Part shown: piece after piece, positions 18,610 through 27,628 of the stretch
Layout of the letters: each line of letters begins with the position of its first letter
How positions within the stretch are numbered: position 1 is the stretch's first letter
Assembly: GCA_902806295.1 (NCBI GenBank)
Contig: CADCWB010000145.1
Location: 1-53,077 of the forward strand
Reading direction: 5' to 3'
Source: an uncultured Sphingomonas sp.
GTDB lineage: Bacteria > Pseudomonadota > Alphaproteobacteria > Sphingomonadales > Sphingomonadaceae
Length of the DNA: 53,077 nt
Translations under genes and position numbers: made by a program
Notes under the pieces: model-generated
What the model was told of the DNA's origin: nothing
What the model saw: only the letters and a program-made list of their open reading frames with translations
Databases searched by the model: none

Positions 18610-19722
18610 ATGAAGACCAGAGCCGCCGTTGCGTTCGAGGCCAAGCGTCCGCTGGAGATCGTGGAACTGAACCTTGAAGGTCCGCGGGCAGGCGAGGTGC
18701 TGGTGGAGATCAAGGCCACCGGCATCTGTCACACGGACGCCTACACGCTCGACGGGCTGGACAGCGAGGGCCTGTTCCCCGCGATCCTGGGCCATGAGGG
18801 CGCTGGGATCGTGCAGGAGGTCGGGGCGGGCGTGAACTCCGTCCAGCCCGGCGACCACGTTATCCCGCTCTACACCCCCGAATGCCGCCAGTGTAAGTCC
18901 TGCCTGAGCGGCAAGACCAACCTGTGCACGGCCATTCGCGCAACTCAGGCCAAAGGGGTGATGCCGGACGGCTCCAGCCGCTTCAGCTACCGTGGGCAGC
19001 CGATCTTCCACTACATGGGCTGTTCCACCTTTTCGAATTTCACGGTTCTGCCGGAGATCGCGGTGGCGAAGATCCGCAAGGACGCGCCGTTCCAGTCGAG
19101 TTGCTATATCGGTTGCGGAGTGACCACGGGGGTCGGCGCGGTGGTGAACACCGCCAAGGTCGAGCCCGGCGCCAATGTCGTGGTGTTCGGACTGGGCGGG
19201 ATCGGCCTCAACGTCATTCAAGGCGCGAAGCTGGTCGGAGCGAACCGGATCGTCGGGGTGGACATCAACCCCGACCGGGAAGAATGGGGCCGGCGGTTCG
19301 GCATGACCGACTTTGTGGACGGGCGCGGGCTCGACCGGGAGGCCACCATCGCCGAGGTGCTACGGATCACGGACGGCGGGGCGGATTACAGCTTCGACTG
19401 CACCGGCAACACGGTGGTGATGCGCACCGCGCTCGAATGCTGCCACCGCGGCTGGGGCGAGAGCATCATCATCGGCGTGGCCGAGGCCGGCAAGGAGATC
19501 AGCACCCGCCCGTTCCAGCTGGTCACCGGCAGGGTGTGGAAGGGAACGGCGTTCGGCGGCGCGCGGGGGCGGACCGATGTGCCCAAGATCGTCGATTGGT
19601 ACATGGACGGCAAGATCGCGATCGATCCGATGATTACCCACGTGCTAAGCCTGGATGAGATCAACCGGGGCTTCGACCTGATGCACGCGGGCGAGAGCAT
19701 TCGTTCGGTGGTGGTTTATTGA
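18610..19722 (+). CDS. frmA: S-(hydroxymethyl)glutathione dehydrogenase / class III alcohol dehydrogenase
   Basis: A 370-residue zinc-dependent class III alcohol dehydrogenase that oxidises the formaldehyde-glutathione adduct (S-hydroxymethylglutathione) with NAD. The catalytic zinc ligand segment GICHTDAYTLDG, GHEGAGIV, the structural-zinc Cys cluster CRQCKSCLSGKTNLC, and the Rossmann motif GLGGIGLNV are all present. The ATG has AGGAG upstream. The gene is followed by a VOC protein and by fghA, which hydrolyses the product, so the three form a formaldehyde-detoxification operon. Confidence 0.96.
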   Translation: MKTRAAVAFEAKRPLEIVELNLEGPRAGEVLVEIKATGICHTDAYTLDGLDSEGLFPAILGHEGAGIVQEVGAGVNSVQPGDHVIPLYTPECRQCKSCLSGKTNLCTAIRATQAKGVMPDGSSRFSYRGQPIFHYMGCSTFSNFTVLPEIAVAKIRKDAPFQSSCYIGCGVTTGVGAVVNTAKVEPGANVVVFGLGGIGLNVIQGAKLVGANRIVGVDINPDREEWGRRFGMTDFVDGRGLDREATIAEVLRITDGGADYSFDCTGNTVVMRTALECCHRGWGESIIIGVAEAGKEISTRPFQLVTGRVWKGTAFGGARGRTDVPKIVDWYMDGKIAIDPMITHVLSLDEINRGFDLMHAGESIRSVVVY

Positions 19723-19740
19723 CAACGAGGGAGACGCGAT

Positions 19741-20130
19741 TTGTACAGCCACATGATGGTCGGATCGAATGACATCCAGCGGTCCAAGATTTTCTATGAC
19801 GCGATCTTTTCCGCTACCGGCGGCAAGCCGGGCCGGATCGATGACAAGGGCCGCATCATCTATATGAAGGACGGCAATATATTCCTGGTCACGCCGCCGA
19901 TCGACGGCCAGGAGGCGACCCACGGCAATGGTTGCACGATCGGCTTCGCGGTGACTGGGCCGGAGCAGGCTCATGCCTGGCATGAGGCGGGGATCGCCGC
20001 CGGCGGAACTGCGATCGAGGACCCGCCGGGAGTTCGGAGCGGAGCGGGCATGGAGCTCTATCTCGCCTACCTGCGCGATCCCGATGGCAACAAGCTATGT
20101 GCGCTGCACCGGATGCCGGCCGAGGCCTGA
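19741..20130 (+). CDS. VOC family protein of the formaldehyde operon
   Basis: A 129-residue glyoxalase/bleomycin-resistance-fold (VOC) protein starting with TTG 19741 after GAGGGAGA; the encoded start MYSHMMVGSND is usual for this family, with a metal-ligand His near the N-terminus. Other typical parts are FYDAIFSATGG and the C-terminal LYLAYLRDPDGNKLCALHR. The same gene is found between frmA and fghA in other proteobacteria, and a role in the glutathione-linked pathway is an inference from that context. Confidence 0.87.
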   Translation: MYSHMMVGSNDIQRSKIFYDAIFSATGGKPGRIDDKGRIIYMKDGNIFLVTPPIDGQEATHGNGCTIGFAVTGPEQAHAWHEAGIAAGGTAIEDPPGVRSGAGMELYLAYLRDPDGNKLCALHRMPAEA

Positions 20131-20170
20131 CAGGCTGACCCAAGCCGCTTGATCGTGGGAGCAAACTGCA

Positions 20171-21001
20171 GTGGAGATCAGGTCGGACGCAAAGAGCCAT
20201 GGCGGGCGGCAGCTGATCTGTGCCCACCAGTCGATCGCTACTGGCACGGAAATGGTCTGCTCCCTGTTCCTGCCGCCGCAGGCGGAGGCCGGGCCGGTGC
20301 CGCTGGTGACTTACCTGTCGGGGCTGACCTGCACCCACGCCAATGTGACGGACAAAGGCGAGTACCGGGCCGCGTGTGCCCGGCATGGCTTGGCGTTCCT
20401 GGCGCCCGATACCAGCCCGCGCGGGCCGGGAGTCGCCGACGAGGAGGGTTGGGACATCGGCCTTGGCGCCGGCTTCTACGTCGATGCAACGGAGGCGCCC
20501 TGGTCGGAGCATTACCGCATGTGGAGCTACGTCACGGACGAACTGCCGGCTCTGGTTGCGGCCGAGTTTCCGCTCGACATGTCCCGGCAGGGCATCACGG
20601 GCCATAGCATGGGTGGGCACGGGGCGCTCACGGTCGCGCTCCGCTCGCCTCACAAGTTTCGCAGCGTGTCGGCCTTCGCGCCGATTGTCGCGCCATCGCA
20701 GGTGCCGTGGGGCGAGAAGGCGTTCAGCCGCTACCTCGGGCCGGACCGGACGGCCTGGCAGCGGCACGATGCAGTGGCGTTGATCGAGAGCGGGGCGCGC
20801 CTGCCGGACCTGCTGGTGGACGTGGGCGAGGCGGACCCGTTCCTGGAGCGAGAGCTGCTGCCCCAAATGCTAGAGACAGCTTGCTCAGCGGCGAGCCAGC
20901 CGCTCACTTTGCGACGCCAGACCGGCTACGATCATAGCTACTACTTCATCGCGACCTTCTTGGCGGATCATCTCGCCTGGCACGCCGAGCGGCTGGCCTA
21001 G
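20171..21001 (+). CDS. fghA: S-formylglutathione hydrolase
   Basis: FghA hydrolyses S-formylglutathione to formate and glutathione, the step after FrmA. The 276-residue alpha/beta hydrolase (esterase D family) has LSGLTCTHANVTDKGEYR near the N-terminus, the nucleophile Ser in GHSMGGHGAL at about residue 146, and YDHSYYFIATF at the C-terminus with the catalytic His. It starts with GTG after GGGAG. The stop lies 1 nt from the end of the convergent 6-phosphogluconolactonase-like gene. Confidence 0.95.
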   Translation: MEIRSDAKSHGGRQLICAHQSIATGTEMVCSLFLPPQAEAGPVPLVTYLSGLTCTHANVTDKGEYRAACARHGLAFLAPDTSPRGPGVADEEGWDIGLGAGFYVDATEAPWSEHYRMWSYVTDELPALVAAEFPLDMSRQGITGHSMGGHGALTVALRSPHKFRSVSAFAPIVAPSQVPWGEKAFSRYLGPDRTAWQRHDAVALIESGARLPDLLVDVGEADPFLERELLPQMLETACSAASQPLTLRRQTGYDHSYYFIATFLADHLAWHAERLA

Positions 21002-21002
21002 T

Positions 21003-21686
21003 TCAAGCCGTCCAGTGGATGTCGATCGGCTGCTCGGCCTCGGCCAGCAGCCGGCCGATCGGCAGCTTGCTGCTCTGCCCATCGGCGATGGCACCCTCGA
21101 GCAGTTCCTTCCGCTCCTCCCCATCGGCGGTGATGAGGATGGTGCGGGCCGAGAGCAGCGCGGCCCGGGTCAGGGTGACCCGCGGCTCGCCATGGTTCGG
21201 GGTCAGACCAACGGCGCGCCGCGCCTTGGGAGCGTCGAGCGCATTCTGCAAGTCGCGGCTGTCGGCCAACCCGGCCACCTCGCCCGCAGGCCCGACCGTC
21301 AGCCAGACAAGGTCGGGCGGCCAGGGCAGCTCCTGCAGGCGCGCGTCGGCGGCGTTGCCGGCCATCGCCAGATCGCTGTTCGGAGTGCCGAACGGAACCA
21401 CTCGCGCGCCGAGCGGCAGGAAGCGCTGCGCCAGCGCCCGCGCCCGGCTGGTGGGATTGTCCACGGCCACAGGCAGGTCGTCGGTGGCGATCACGGCGAC
21501 CTTTTTCCACGGCAGCTTGGCCTTGGCCAGCTTGTCGAGCACTGCGGCCGGAGCATCGGTCGGCAAGGCAAGCAGCGCTGCATCGCGCGCGTCGATCGCG
21601 CTTTCGACGATGAAGCCGATGTCGCCGGCCACCGCCTCGGCAAACTCGTCGGTATCTCCATAGTCCCAAAACTCGGCTTCGATCAT
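21003..21686 (-). CDS. pgl: 6-phosphogluconolactonase-like protein with altered active-site motif
   Basis: A 227-residue protein of the NagB/6-phosphogluconolactonase fold. TDDLPVAVDNPTSRARAL matches the DER-x-VP-x-HPDSN region and RVTLTRAALLSARTILIT matches the C-terminal RITLT motif. The usual G-x-DGH-x-ASLFP loop, which carries the His proposed as catalytic, reads VGPAGEVAGLAD here, so both the Asp-Gly-His and its neighbours are changed. I chose ATG 21686, preceded by AAGGAACG; the frame is open further upstream. It may be an active variant or a non-catalytic relative. The gene is divergent from the EAL-domain gene. Confidence 0.78.
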   Translation of the reverse strand: MIEAEFWDYGDTDEFAEAVAGDIGFIVESAIDARDAALLALPTDAPAAVLDKLAKAKLPWKKVAVIATDDLPVAVDNPTSRARALAQRFLPLGARVVPFGTPNSDLAMAGNAADARLQELPWPPDLVWLTVGPAGEVAGLADSRDLQNALDAPKARRAVGLTPNHGEPRVTLTRAALLSARTILITADGEERKELLEGAIADGQSSKLPIGRLLAEAEQPIDIHWTA

Positions 21687-21814
21687 CGGTTCTCGTTCCT
21701 TTGGGTTGCGGCCGCCTGTTCCTTGTCGGGGCGCAAATGTAAATGCTTGGCCATCGTCCAAACCAGCACGGGCGGTGCGGGTTTCTTTACGCTTGCCGCT
21801 TACAAGCCGCACCC

Positions 21815-22588
21815 ATGACCGACGGTTTCAAGCTTGCGACCCGCGCCGCGTTCCAGGCGATCATTGACCTCCATGACGAGCGGGTGTTCGCCTACGAGGC
21901 ACTGATCCGCGGCGGCGACGGACAGGGCGCTGCCTATGTGCTCGGTCAGGTCAATGCGGAGCAGATGGGCAGCTTCGACCAGTCGTGCCGAGTGACGGCG
22001 ATCCGCGATGCGGCGGCGGCGGGGATCGTCGGGACCGGAGCCAAGCTGTCGATCAACTTCGTGGCTGGCGCGGTGAGCTCGCCTCGGCTGGGGGCGCAAC
22101 TGACGCTCGACACCGCCCGGGAGGTGGGCTTCCCCAGCAATCGCCTGATCTTCGAATATAGCGAGAATGAGCAGGTCGACGCCGAGCATATCCAGGGAAT
22201 CGTCAGCGCCTATCGCGAGCTGGGTTTCACCACGGCGATCGACGACTTCGGCACCGGTCATGCGGGTTTGGCGCGCCTGTCGGTCGTGCATACCGACATG
22301 GTCAAGATCGACATGGATTTGATCCGCGGCATCGATCGCGACAACCGCAAGCGGGCGATCCTAGAAAGCATGGTGCAGCTCATGCGGCGGCTTGGCACCG
22401 AGGTGATCGTGGAGGGCGTCGAGACCGAAGAAGAGCTGGCGGTGCTGCGGCTGTTCGGCGTCCGCTATGTGCAAGGATATCTGTTCGGCAAGCCCACCCT
22501 GGGTGCGCTGCCGTCGTATCCGGACCGGCTGCGCCGCGCCGGAGTGGCCCATCGGCATCGGCCTGGGACCACGCGAGCGGCAATCTGA
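21815..22588 (+). CDS. Stand-alone EAL-domain protein (cyclic-di-GMP phosphodiesterase-like)
   Basis: A 257-residue EAL domain without any visible sensor or membrane segment. The signature residues appear kept: YEALIRG (the EAL Glu), KLSINF (Asn), IFEYSENE (metal Glu), AIDDFGTGHAGL (Asp pair), MVKIDMDL (Lys), VIVEGVET (Glu) and QGYLFGKP (Gln). It resembles the EALIRG/EALVRG subtype found in BLUF-linked proteins, so it is probably able to hydrolyse cyclic di-GMP, but activity cannot be judged from sequence. The start ATG 21815 was chosen as the first codon before MTDGFKLATR; longer starts in the pgl intergenic space are possible. Confidence 0.9.
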   Translation: MTDGFKLATRAAFQAIIDLHDERVFAYEALIRGGDGQGAAYVLGQVNAEQMGSFDQSCRVTAIRDAAAAGIVGTGAKLSINFVAGAVSSPRLGAQLTLDTAREVGFPSNRLIFEYSENEQVDAEHIQGIVSAYRELGFTTAIDDFGTGHAGLARLSVVHTDMVKIDMDLIRGIDRDNRKRAILESMVQLMRRLGTEVIVEGVETEEELAVLRLFGVRYVQGYLFGKPTLGALPSYPDRLRRAGVAHRHRPGTTRAAI

Positions 22589-22610
22589 GCCTTCTTCATC
22601 GATACGCCGG

Positions 22611-22685
22611 TGGTGACCCCTACGGGATTCGAACCCGTATTTCAGCCGTGAAAGGGCCGCGTCCTAACCCTTAGACGAAGGGGCC
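22611..22685 (-). tRNA. tRNA-Glu (anticodon UUC)
   Basis: Read on the minus strand, the sequence folds as a cloverleaf: acceptor GGCCCCT pairs with AGGGGTC, the anticodon loop CTTTCAC holds TTC, and the T arm is GGGTTCGAATCCC. A CCA end is encoded. The sequence closely follows the bacterial tRNA-Glu pattern. It lies between the EAL gene and recJ, and I see no integrated element or repeated 3' end beside it. Confidence 0.95.
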
Positions 22686-22724
22686 GTGAGGCTGGCGGGC
22701 GATTAGGCGAACCGCTGGAAAGGG

Positions 22725-24476
22725 TCAAGCGACGGCGGCATCGTCCAGATGCATTTCCGCCTTGTCGCCGCCGTTCCAATCGTCGCGTTTGACCGAGCCA
22801 GCGAGCCATAGTCGGTGCTCCCCCGATGCGGCCAGGAGGGCTTGGCCGAGCGGCGTGTCGGCGGCGCGAAAGGCGATCCACTTGAAGCTTGCGCCGTCCT
22901 CTCCGCAGGCCAGCCCGCGAACATGGCCGTTGCCGACCACGCCCACCTTGAGCAGCCGGGCCGGACCGGAGGCGACGCGCGGACTGGGCCAGCCCGCGCC
23001 GTAGGGTCCGCCGGTGTCCAAGGCATCGCACAGGCCGGCGGACACGCCGCGCGGGGCGCAGATGGTGTCGATCAGCAGAGCACGCCCGGCGCGAGCTTGC
23101 TCGACGTCGCGAGCCAACCGGTCGTTCAGATACTCTCGAAGCGGCTCCACTCCGCCAGCCGCCACGGTGAGCCCAGCCGCCATGGCGTGACCGCCGCCGG
23201 CGAGCAACAGGCCGCTGTCCTTGGCCGCGAGCACCGCTGCGCCCAGATCGACGGCGCTGATCGAGCGCCCGGATCCCTTGCTGCTGCCATCCTCACCCAG
23301 CGCAACCACGATCGCCGGACGACCGAAGCGCTCCTTCAGCCGGCCGGCGACTATCCCGATCACGCCCGGATGCCAAAGCGGCGCGGAAGCGAGGATAACG
23401 GATGCGCCTGCCTGCTGCTCGGCCTGAGCCATCGCCTCATCCAGCACGACCTGCTCGATCGCCCGCCGCTCCTCGTTCAAGCGGTCGAGTTCGGCAGCAA
23501 GGGTGCGCGCCTCGTCCGGGCAAGCGGTGGTGAGCAGGCGGACGCCAAGGTCCGACCTACCGACCCGCCCGCCGGCATTGATCCGCGGGCCGAGCGCGAA
23601 GCCGAGATCGCGGCAGCTCGGCGCCTTGGTCAGGCGGGCGGCACCCGCCAATGCGGCCAGACCGATGTTCTGTGACCCGGCCATGACCTTGAGGCCTTGG
23701 GCGACAAAGGCGCGGTTGAGGCTGTGCAGCTTGGCGACATCGGCCACCGTGCCGAGCGCGACCAGATCGAGCAGGTCGAGCAGCCTTGGCTCCGGCGTGA
23801 CGGCGAAGCGGCCGCGGCGGCGCAGTTCGCGGATCAGCGCGACGCCGAGCAGGAAGGCCATGCCGACCGCCGCGACATGGCCGTGAGCCGCGCCGAGCTG
23901 ATCCTCGTCCAGCCGATTGGGGTTCACCAGTGCGTGACAGAGCGGCAGGGCCGATGCGCACTGGTGATGGTCGATGACCAACACGTCGAGCCCTGCCTGG
24001 TGAGCCGCTTCGAGAGCTTCGAAGGCTTGCGCGCCGCAATCTACGGTGACCACGAGCTGCGCCCCGCGCGCCTTGAGCGCCAGCAACGCGGCGGCATTGG
24101 GGCCGTAGCCCTCCGTCATGCGGTCGGGAATATAGGCGACTGGATCGACGCCGAGCCGCCGCAGCAGCAGCACGAGCAGGGCGGAACTGGTCGCCCCGTC
24201 GACGTCATAATCTCCAAAGATGGCGATCTGCTCTCCCCGCTCGACCGCATCCGCCAGCCGCGCGGCGGCCTTGTCCATGTCGCGGAAGGCGGATGGATCG
24301 GGCAGGAAATCGCGAATCGTCGGCTGACGATGACGGGCAAGGTCCGTCCGCTCGACGCCGCGTGCGAGCAGCAGCTCATCGACCAGCGCGTCGCCGGTCA
24401 CCTCACCATCTTGCGGCCGGCGCCAGCGCCACGGCTGACCGCCGAGCGACGCCTCCACCCCCAATGCGAAACTCAT
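22725..24476 (-). CDS. recJ: Single-stranded-DNA-specific exonuclease RecJ
   Basis: RecJ is the 5'-3' single-strand DNA exonuclease used in recombination and mismatch repair. The 583-residue protein has the DHH-family motifs IFGDYDVDGATSSALL, VVTVDCGA, VIDHHQC and LVALGTVADVAKL, and the DHHA1 motif GGGHAMAAG further on, followed by the OB-fold C-terminal part. ATG 24476 overlaps the stop of the upstream PH-domain gene (ATGA), so the much longer open frame is not the gene. It is last in the leftward glpX-PH-PH-recJ set. Confidence 0.95.
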   Translation of the reverse strand: MSFALGVEASLGGQPWRWRRPQDGEVTGDALVDELLLARGVERTDLARHRQPTIRDFLPDPSAFRDMDKAAARLADAVERGEQIAIFGDYDVDGATSSALLVLLLRRLGVDPVAYIPDRMTEGYGPNAAALLALKARGAQLVVTVDCGAQAFEALEAAHQAGLDVLVIDHHQCASALPLCHALVNPNRLDEDQLGAAHGHVAAVGMAFLLGVALIRELRRRGRFAVTPEPRLLDLLDLVALGTVADVAKLHSLNRAFVAQGLKVMAGSQNIGLAALAGAARLTKAPSCRDLGFALGPRINAGGRVGRSDLGVRLLTTACPDEARTLAAELDRLNEERRAIEQVVLDEAMAQAEQQAGASVILASAPLWHPGVIGIVAGRLKERFGRPAIVVALGEDGSSKGSGRSISAVDLGAAVLAAKDSGLLLAGGGHAMAAGLTVAAGGVEPLREYLNDRLARDVEQARAGRALLIDTICAPRGVSAGLCDALDTGGPYGAGWPSPRVASGPARLLKVGVVGNGHVRGLACGEDGASFKWIAFRAADTPLGQALLAASGEHRLWLAGSVKRDDWNGGDKAEMHLDDAAVA

Positions 24477-26026
24477 AGATAGCGGGATAGCAGAGCGTCG
24501 CGGACTTGACTCGCCCTTTCTCGCGGGACCGCGGGGATGCTGTGCTGTGCAAATCCTCGTCCGCCAGCGACGCCGATGGTCAGGCGGGCGATGCCGAACC
24601 GCCGGCTGATGAAGCTCTCGGATAGCTCGACGCTCTGCACGCTGCGCAACGGCAGGAGGATGGTGCGGCGTCGCCACCATCCCGAGCGGACATTCAGGGC
24701 CTCGGCGTAAACGGTGAACGCCGTCCGTCGCCACGACAGCCAGCGCGCCACGACCGCCCAGGACAGGGCGGCGAGCAGTAGGGTCAAGGGAATGATTGTG
24801 GGTGCGAAGGCCAGGGCGGCATGGTCCCGAACGGCAGGGTCGAGCCGATCAGGCAAGATCGCCAGCAAGCCAAACAAGGCGCTCACCAGCAGGATCAGCG
24901 GAGCAAGGCCGAGCGCCAGCGACCAGACGTGGGCAGGCGACACGCGCTCCCACCCGGCCGAGGCCGGCGCGGGGGTCCAGCCCAGCTCGCTTAGTATCGC
25001 TTGGCTCTCGTCCTCGGTGGCAAGCGGGGCAACGACATGGTCGCCCTTACCGCCTTCGTCCTGTGCCAAGCTCTGCAGCTTCAGATCCAGCCAGCCGAAC
25101 GCCGCCCGCACCGGTCCGGTCATCAGCAAAGCGGCCTGGGCGCGGCGCAGCGGCAAGCTGACGTCGGTGCGGGTGAGTAGCCCGCGGCGACGCCGAAGCG
25201 CACTGCCGCTGCGATCGAGGCGGAAGCCGTACTCGCGTAGCAACGTCCGAATAAGGCCGGTCGCGAAACCGGCGAGCGCGAGCAGCAGCACACCGGCGAT
25301 GACCGCAGCGAGACGATGCTCGGCGGCGTAGTCGAGCAGCGGATTGCCGGTCAGTTGTCGTTCCCAGAACTCGCGCTCGAATGGGTCGAAGCCGATCAGG
25401 TCGCCCATCGTCTGGGTGGCGCCGAACAGGCCGGCGAAGATGGCGAGGCTGAAGTTGAATACGCCGGCGGTGAGGACCCGGCCCAGGTTCATGGCGAAGA
25501 CCGGCGGACGTTCTTCAAGTGCCAGGCTCCGCTCCGAAGACGCTGGTGCCGCCTCGCGCCGAGCCCGCACATGATCGCGCAACGCCTGAGCGCGGTGGAG
25601 CGCGATGGCCGGCAGCACGCCTTCCTCCTGCCCTCCGGCCGAAGCGCCGCCGGTCTCGAACTTAACCTTGGCGAGGCCGAGCAGGCGAGCGAGGGGTCCT
25701 TGTTCGAGGTCGACATCCTGCACCCGGTCGAACGGGATCGACCGGTGCGTCCGGCTGATGATCCCGCTGTCAATGCGGATTTCATGCGCCCCGACACGAT
25801 ATTCGAACCGCCGCCAGTAGATGAAAAGGCTGACCAACAGACCGACCAGGAGCAGCCCCCCGAGCAGCAGCGCAGTCTCGAGCCGGCCAGTGGCGGCAAG
25901 GTAGCCGATGCCGGCATAGCCGCCCGCCACCCCGCGCAAGCTGCCGCCGAGCCCGGTCAAGAGGATCAGCGGGTGGAGCCGCTCCGGCGGGGCGAGGTCA
26001 GCGCTGTCGAGGGCGGCTTCGCTCAT
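24473..26026 (-). CDS. PH-domain (bPH2/DUF304) multi-TM membrane protein, YdbT-like
   Basis: A 517-residue membrane protein with repeated bacterial PH (DUF304/bPH2) domains, as in Bacillus YdbT. Each PH unit follows a pair of membrane helices: HLHPLILLTGLGG region and LETALLLGGLLLVGLLVSLF then EIRIDSGIISRTHRSIPFDRVQDV; AVIAGVLLLALAGF then RRRRGLLTRTDVSLPLRRAQ; and a third near the C-terminus with RTILLPLRSVQSVELSESF. ATG 26026 overlaps the stop of the small PH gene. The function is unknown; the pair occurs together in many bacteria. Confidence 0.88.
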   Translation of the reverse strand: MSEAALDSADLAPPERLHPLILLTGLGGSLRGVAGGYAGIGYLAATGRLETALLLGGLLLVGLLVSLFIYWRRFEYRVGAHEIRIDSGIISRTHRSIPFDRVQDVDLEQGPLARLLGLAKVKFETGGASAGGQEEGVLPAIALHRAQALRDHVRARREAAPASSERSLALEERPPVFAMNLGRVLTAGVFNFSLAIFAGLFGATQTMGDLIGFDPFEREFWERQLTGNPLLDYAAEHRLAAVIAGVLLLALAGFATGLIRTLLREYGFRLDRSGSALRRRRGLLTRTDVSLPLRRAQAALLMTGPVRAAFGWLDLKLQSLAQDEGGKGDHVVAPLATEDESQAILSELGWTPAPASAGWERVSPAHVWSLALGLAPLILLVSALFGLLAILPDRLDPAVRDHAALAFAPTIIPLTLLLAALSWAVVARWLSWRRTAFTVYAEALNVRSGWWRRRTILLPLRSVQSVELSESFISRRFGIARLTIGVAGGRGFAQHSIPAVPRERASQVRDALLSRYL

Positions 26027-26529
26027 TCCAGGTCCGAGCGGATGTGCCCGCGGATCAGCTCCCGGATCTCGCCCGCTCGTTCCGGGGCGAGGCCGGGCAG
26101 AGTGACGATGCTGTTGTGCGTTCCGGCGGTGTGCACCACCAGGTTCGCCGTGCCGAACAGTTTGTCGAACGGGCCGCGGGTCACATCGATATGCTGGACG
26201 CGGACGAACGGTACGATCGTGTCGGTGTGGAACAGCCAGCCGCGCACCACCTGCAGCAAGGTCGGGTGCAGGCGGTAGCCGAGCCGCCGCCAGATGCGCG
26301 GCGGGGCGGTCACGATGACGAGCAAGGCGATCAGCGGCACGCCGACGCTGAGTGCTCCCTGCCAATCGCTGCCGTCCAGTAGCGCGCCGTCCAGCACCAG
26401 TCCACCGATGGCCAGCGGCAGCCAGCTCATCGCGGTGCGGGCGCGGATTACGTTGACGTAGCCGCGCTCGACGGAGAGCAGCGCCTGCTCATCGGCGAGA
26501 TCGAGCGGCGCCGGCTCATGTGCTGTCAT
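26023..26529 (-). CDS. PH-domain membrane protein, YdbS-like
   Basis: A 168-residue protein with two membrane helices (SWLPLAIGGLVLDGALL and LSVGVPLIALLVIVTA) followed by one bPH2/DUF304 domain (YRLHPTLLQVVRGWLFHTDT, then VPFVRVQHIDVTRGPFDKLFG). It is the small partner of the following three-PH gene and overlaps it by ATGA, the same arrangement as ydbS-ydbT in Bacillus. It lies 41 nt downstream of glpX. The function is unknown. Confidence 0.9.
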   Translation of the reverse strand: MTAHEPAPLDLADEQALLSVERGYVNVIRARTAMSWLPLAIGGLVLDGALLDGSDWQGALSVGVPLIALLVIVTAPPRIWRRLGYRLHPTLLQVVRGWLFHTDTIVPFVRVQHIDVTRGPFDKLFGTANLVVHTAGTHNSIVTLPGLAPERAGEIRELIRGHIRSDLE

Positions 26530-26570
26530 ATGGACATACTACAGCAGCGGTGCCGCCATTCAAGCGAGCG

Positions 26571-27539
26571 TTAGCCGCCGCGGTGCTCACCATAGATGCG
26601 GCGCACGGTACCGGAGCTGGCGCGCATCACGATGCTCTCGGTGGTATGGTAATCCTGGTGGCGCTTGACGCCCTGGAGCAGCGAGCCGTCGGTCACTCCG
26701 GTCGCCGCGAAGATGCAGTCGCCCTTGGCCATCTCTTCCAGCGTGTAGATGCGGTCGAGATCCTCGATGCCCCAGCGAGCGGCGCGGGCGCGCTCATCGT
26801 CGTTGCGGAACACGAGCCGGCCCTGGATCTGCCCGCCGACGCAGCGTAGCGCCGCAGCCGCCAGCACGCCTTCCGGAGCGCCGCCCTGGCCCATGTAGAC
26901 GTCGACGGTGGTGTCCGGATCGGTGACAGCGATCACTCCCGCGACGTCCCCGTCTGGAATCAGCACAATGCCGCAACCCAGGGCGCGGAGCTCGGCGATG
27001 ATGGGAGCATGACGGGGGCGATCGAGCACGCAGGCGATGATCTCGTGGGGCTCGACGCCCTTCGCCGCCGCGATCGAGCGGATGTTGTCGGTCGGGGTCT
27101 TGGCAAGGTCGATCACGCCGTCCGGATAGCCGGGGCCGACCGCCAGCTTGTCCATGTAGACGTCCGGCGCGTTGAGCAGGCAACCCTGCTCGGCGATGGC
27201 CAGCACGGCAAGCGCGTTCGGCCCTGCCTTGGCAGTGATGGTGGTGCCTTCCAGAGGATCGAGGGCAATGTCGATCGCCGGCCCGCTCCCCTGGGCCGAG
27301 CCGACCTTTTCGCCGATGAACAGCATCGGCGCCTCGTCGCGCTCGCCCTCACCGATCACCACCGTGCCGTCCATCGGCAGCTCGTTCAAAGCGGCGCGCA
27401 TCGCTTCCACCGCCGCATGATCCGCGGCCTTCTCATCGCCGCGCCCGACCAGGGTTGAGGCGGCGATCGCAGCGGCCTCCGTTACGCGGACCATTTCGAG
27501 GACGAGAACGCGGTCAAGGACGCTGCTGGGGCGGATCAA
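26571..27539 (-). CDS. glpX: Class II fructose-1,6-bisphosphatase GlpX
   Basis: GlpX converts fructose-1,6-bisphosphate to fructose-6-phosphate in gluconeogenesis, using a divalent metal. The 322-residue protein shows VVIGEGERDEAPML and IALDPLEGTT, the metal-binding acid motifs, and DRPRHAPIIAELRALG and the C-terminal IVMRASSGTVRRIYGEH. The start is TTG 27539, 7 nt after AGGAG; an ATG 14 codons further on would clip the family N-terminus. It is divergent from the lipoprotein gene. Confidence 0.95.
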   Translation of the reverse strand: MIRPSSVLDRVLVLEMVRVTEAAAIAASTLVGRGDEKAADHAAVEAMRAALNELPMDGTVVIGEGERDEAPMLFIGEKVGSAQGSGPAIDIALDPLEGTTITAKAGPNALAVLAIAEQGCLLNAPDVYMDKLAVGPGYPDGVIDLAKTPTDNIRSIAAAKGVEPHEIIACVLDRPRHAPIIAELRALGCGIVLIPDGDVAGVIAVTDPDTTVDVYMGQGGAPEGVLAAAALRCVGGQIQGRLVFRNDDERARAARWGIEDLDRIYTLEEMAKGDCIFAATGVTDGSLLQGVKRHQDYHTTESIVMRASSGTVRRIYGEHRGG

Positions 27540-27575
27540 CGGAAAACTCCTGTTATGTCGTGCAAAGTCGGCAAG

Positions 27576-27591
27576 CGCTTACGCGCAAGCG
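27576..27591. promoter_or_regulatory. Possible operator between glpX and the lipoprotein gene
   Basis: CGCTT-ACGCGC-AAGCG is a small inverted repeat in the 89-nt divergent gap, about 37 nt before the glpX start. Its role is unproven; the arms are only 5 bp. Confidence 0.2.
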
Positions 27592-27628
27592 TTGGTTCCT
27601 GTCGAGCGAGCCGCGCGTTCACCCGCTC

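Noticed and set aside
22611..22685. tRNA-Glu as an attachment site for an integrated element
   Set aside because: No integrase, no repeated tRNA end and only ordinary genes on both sides.
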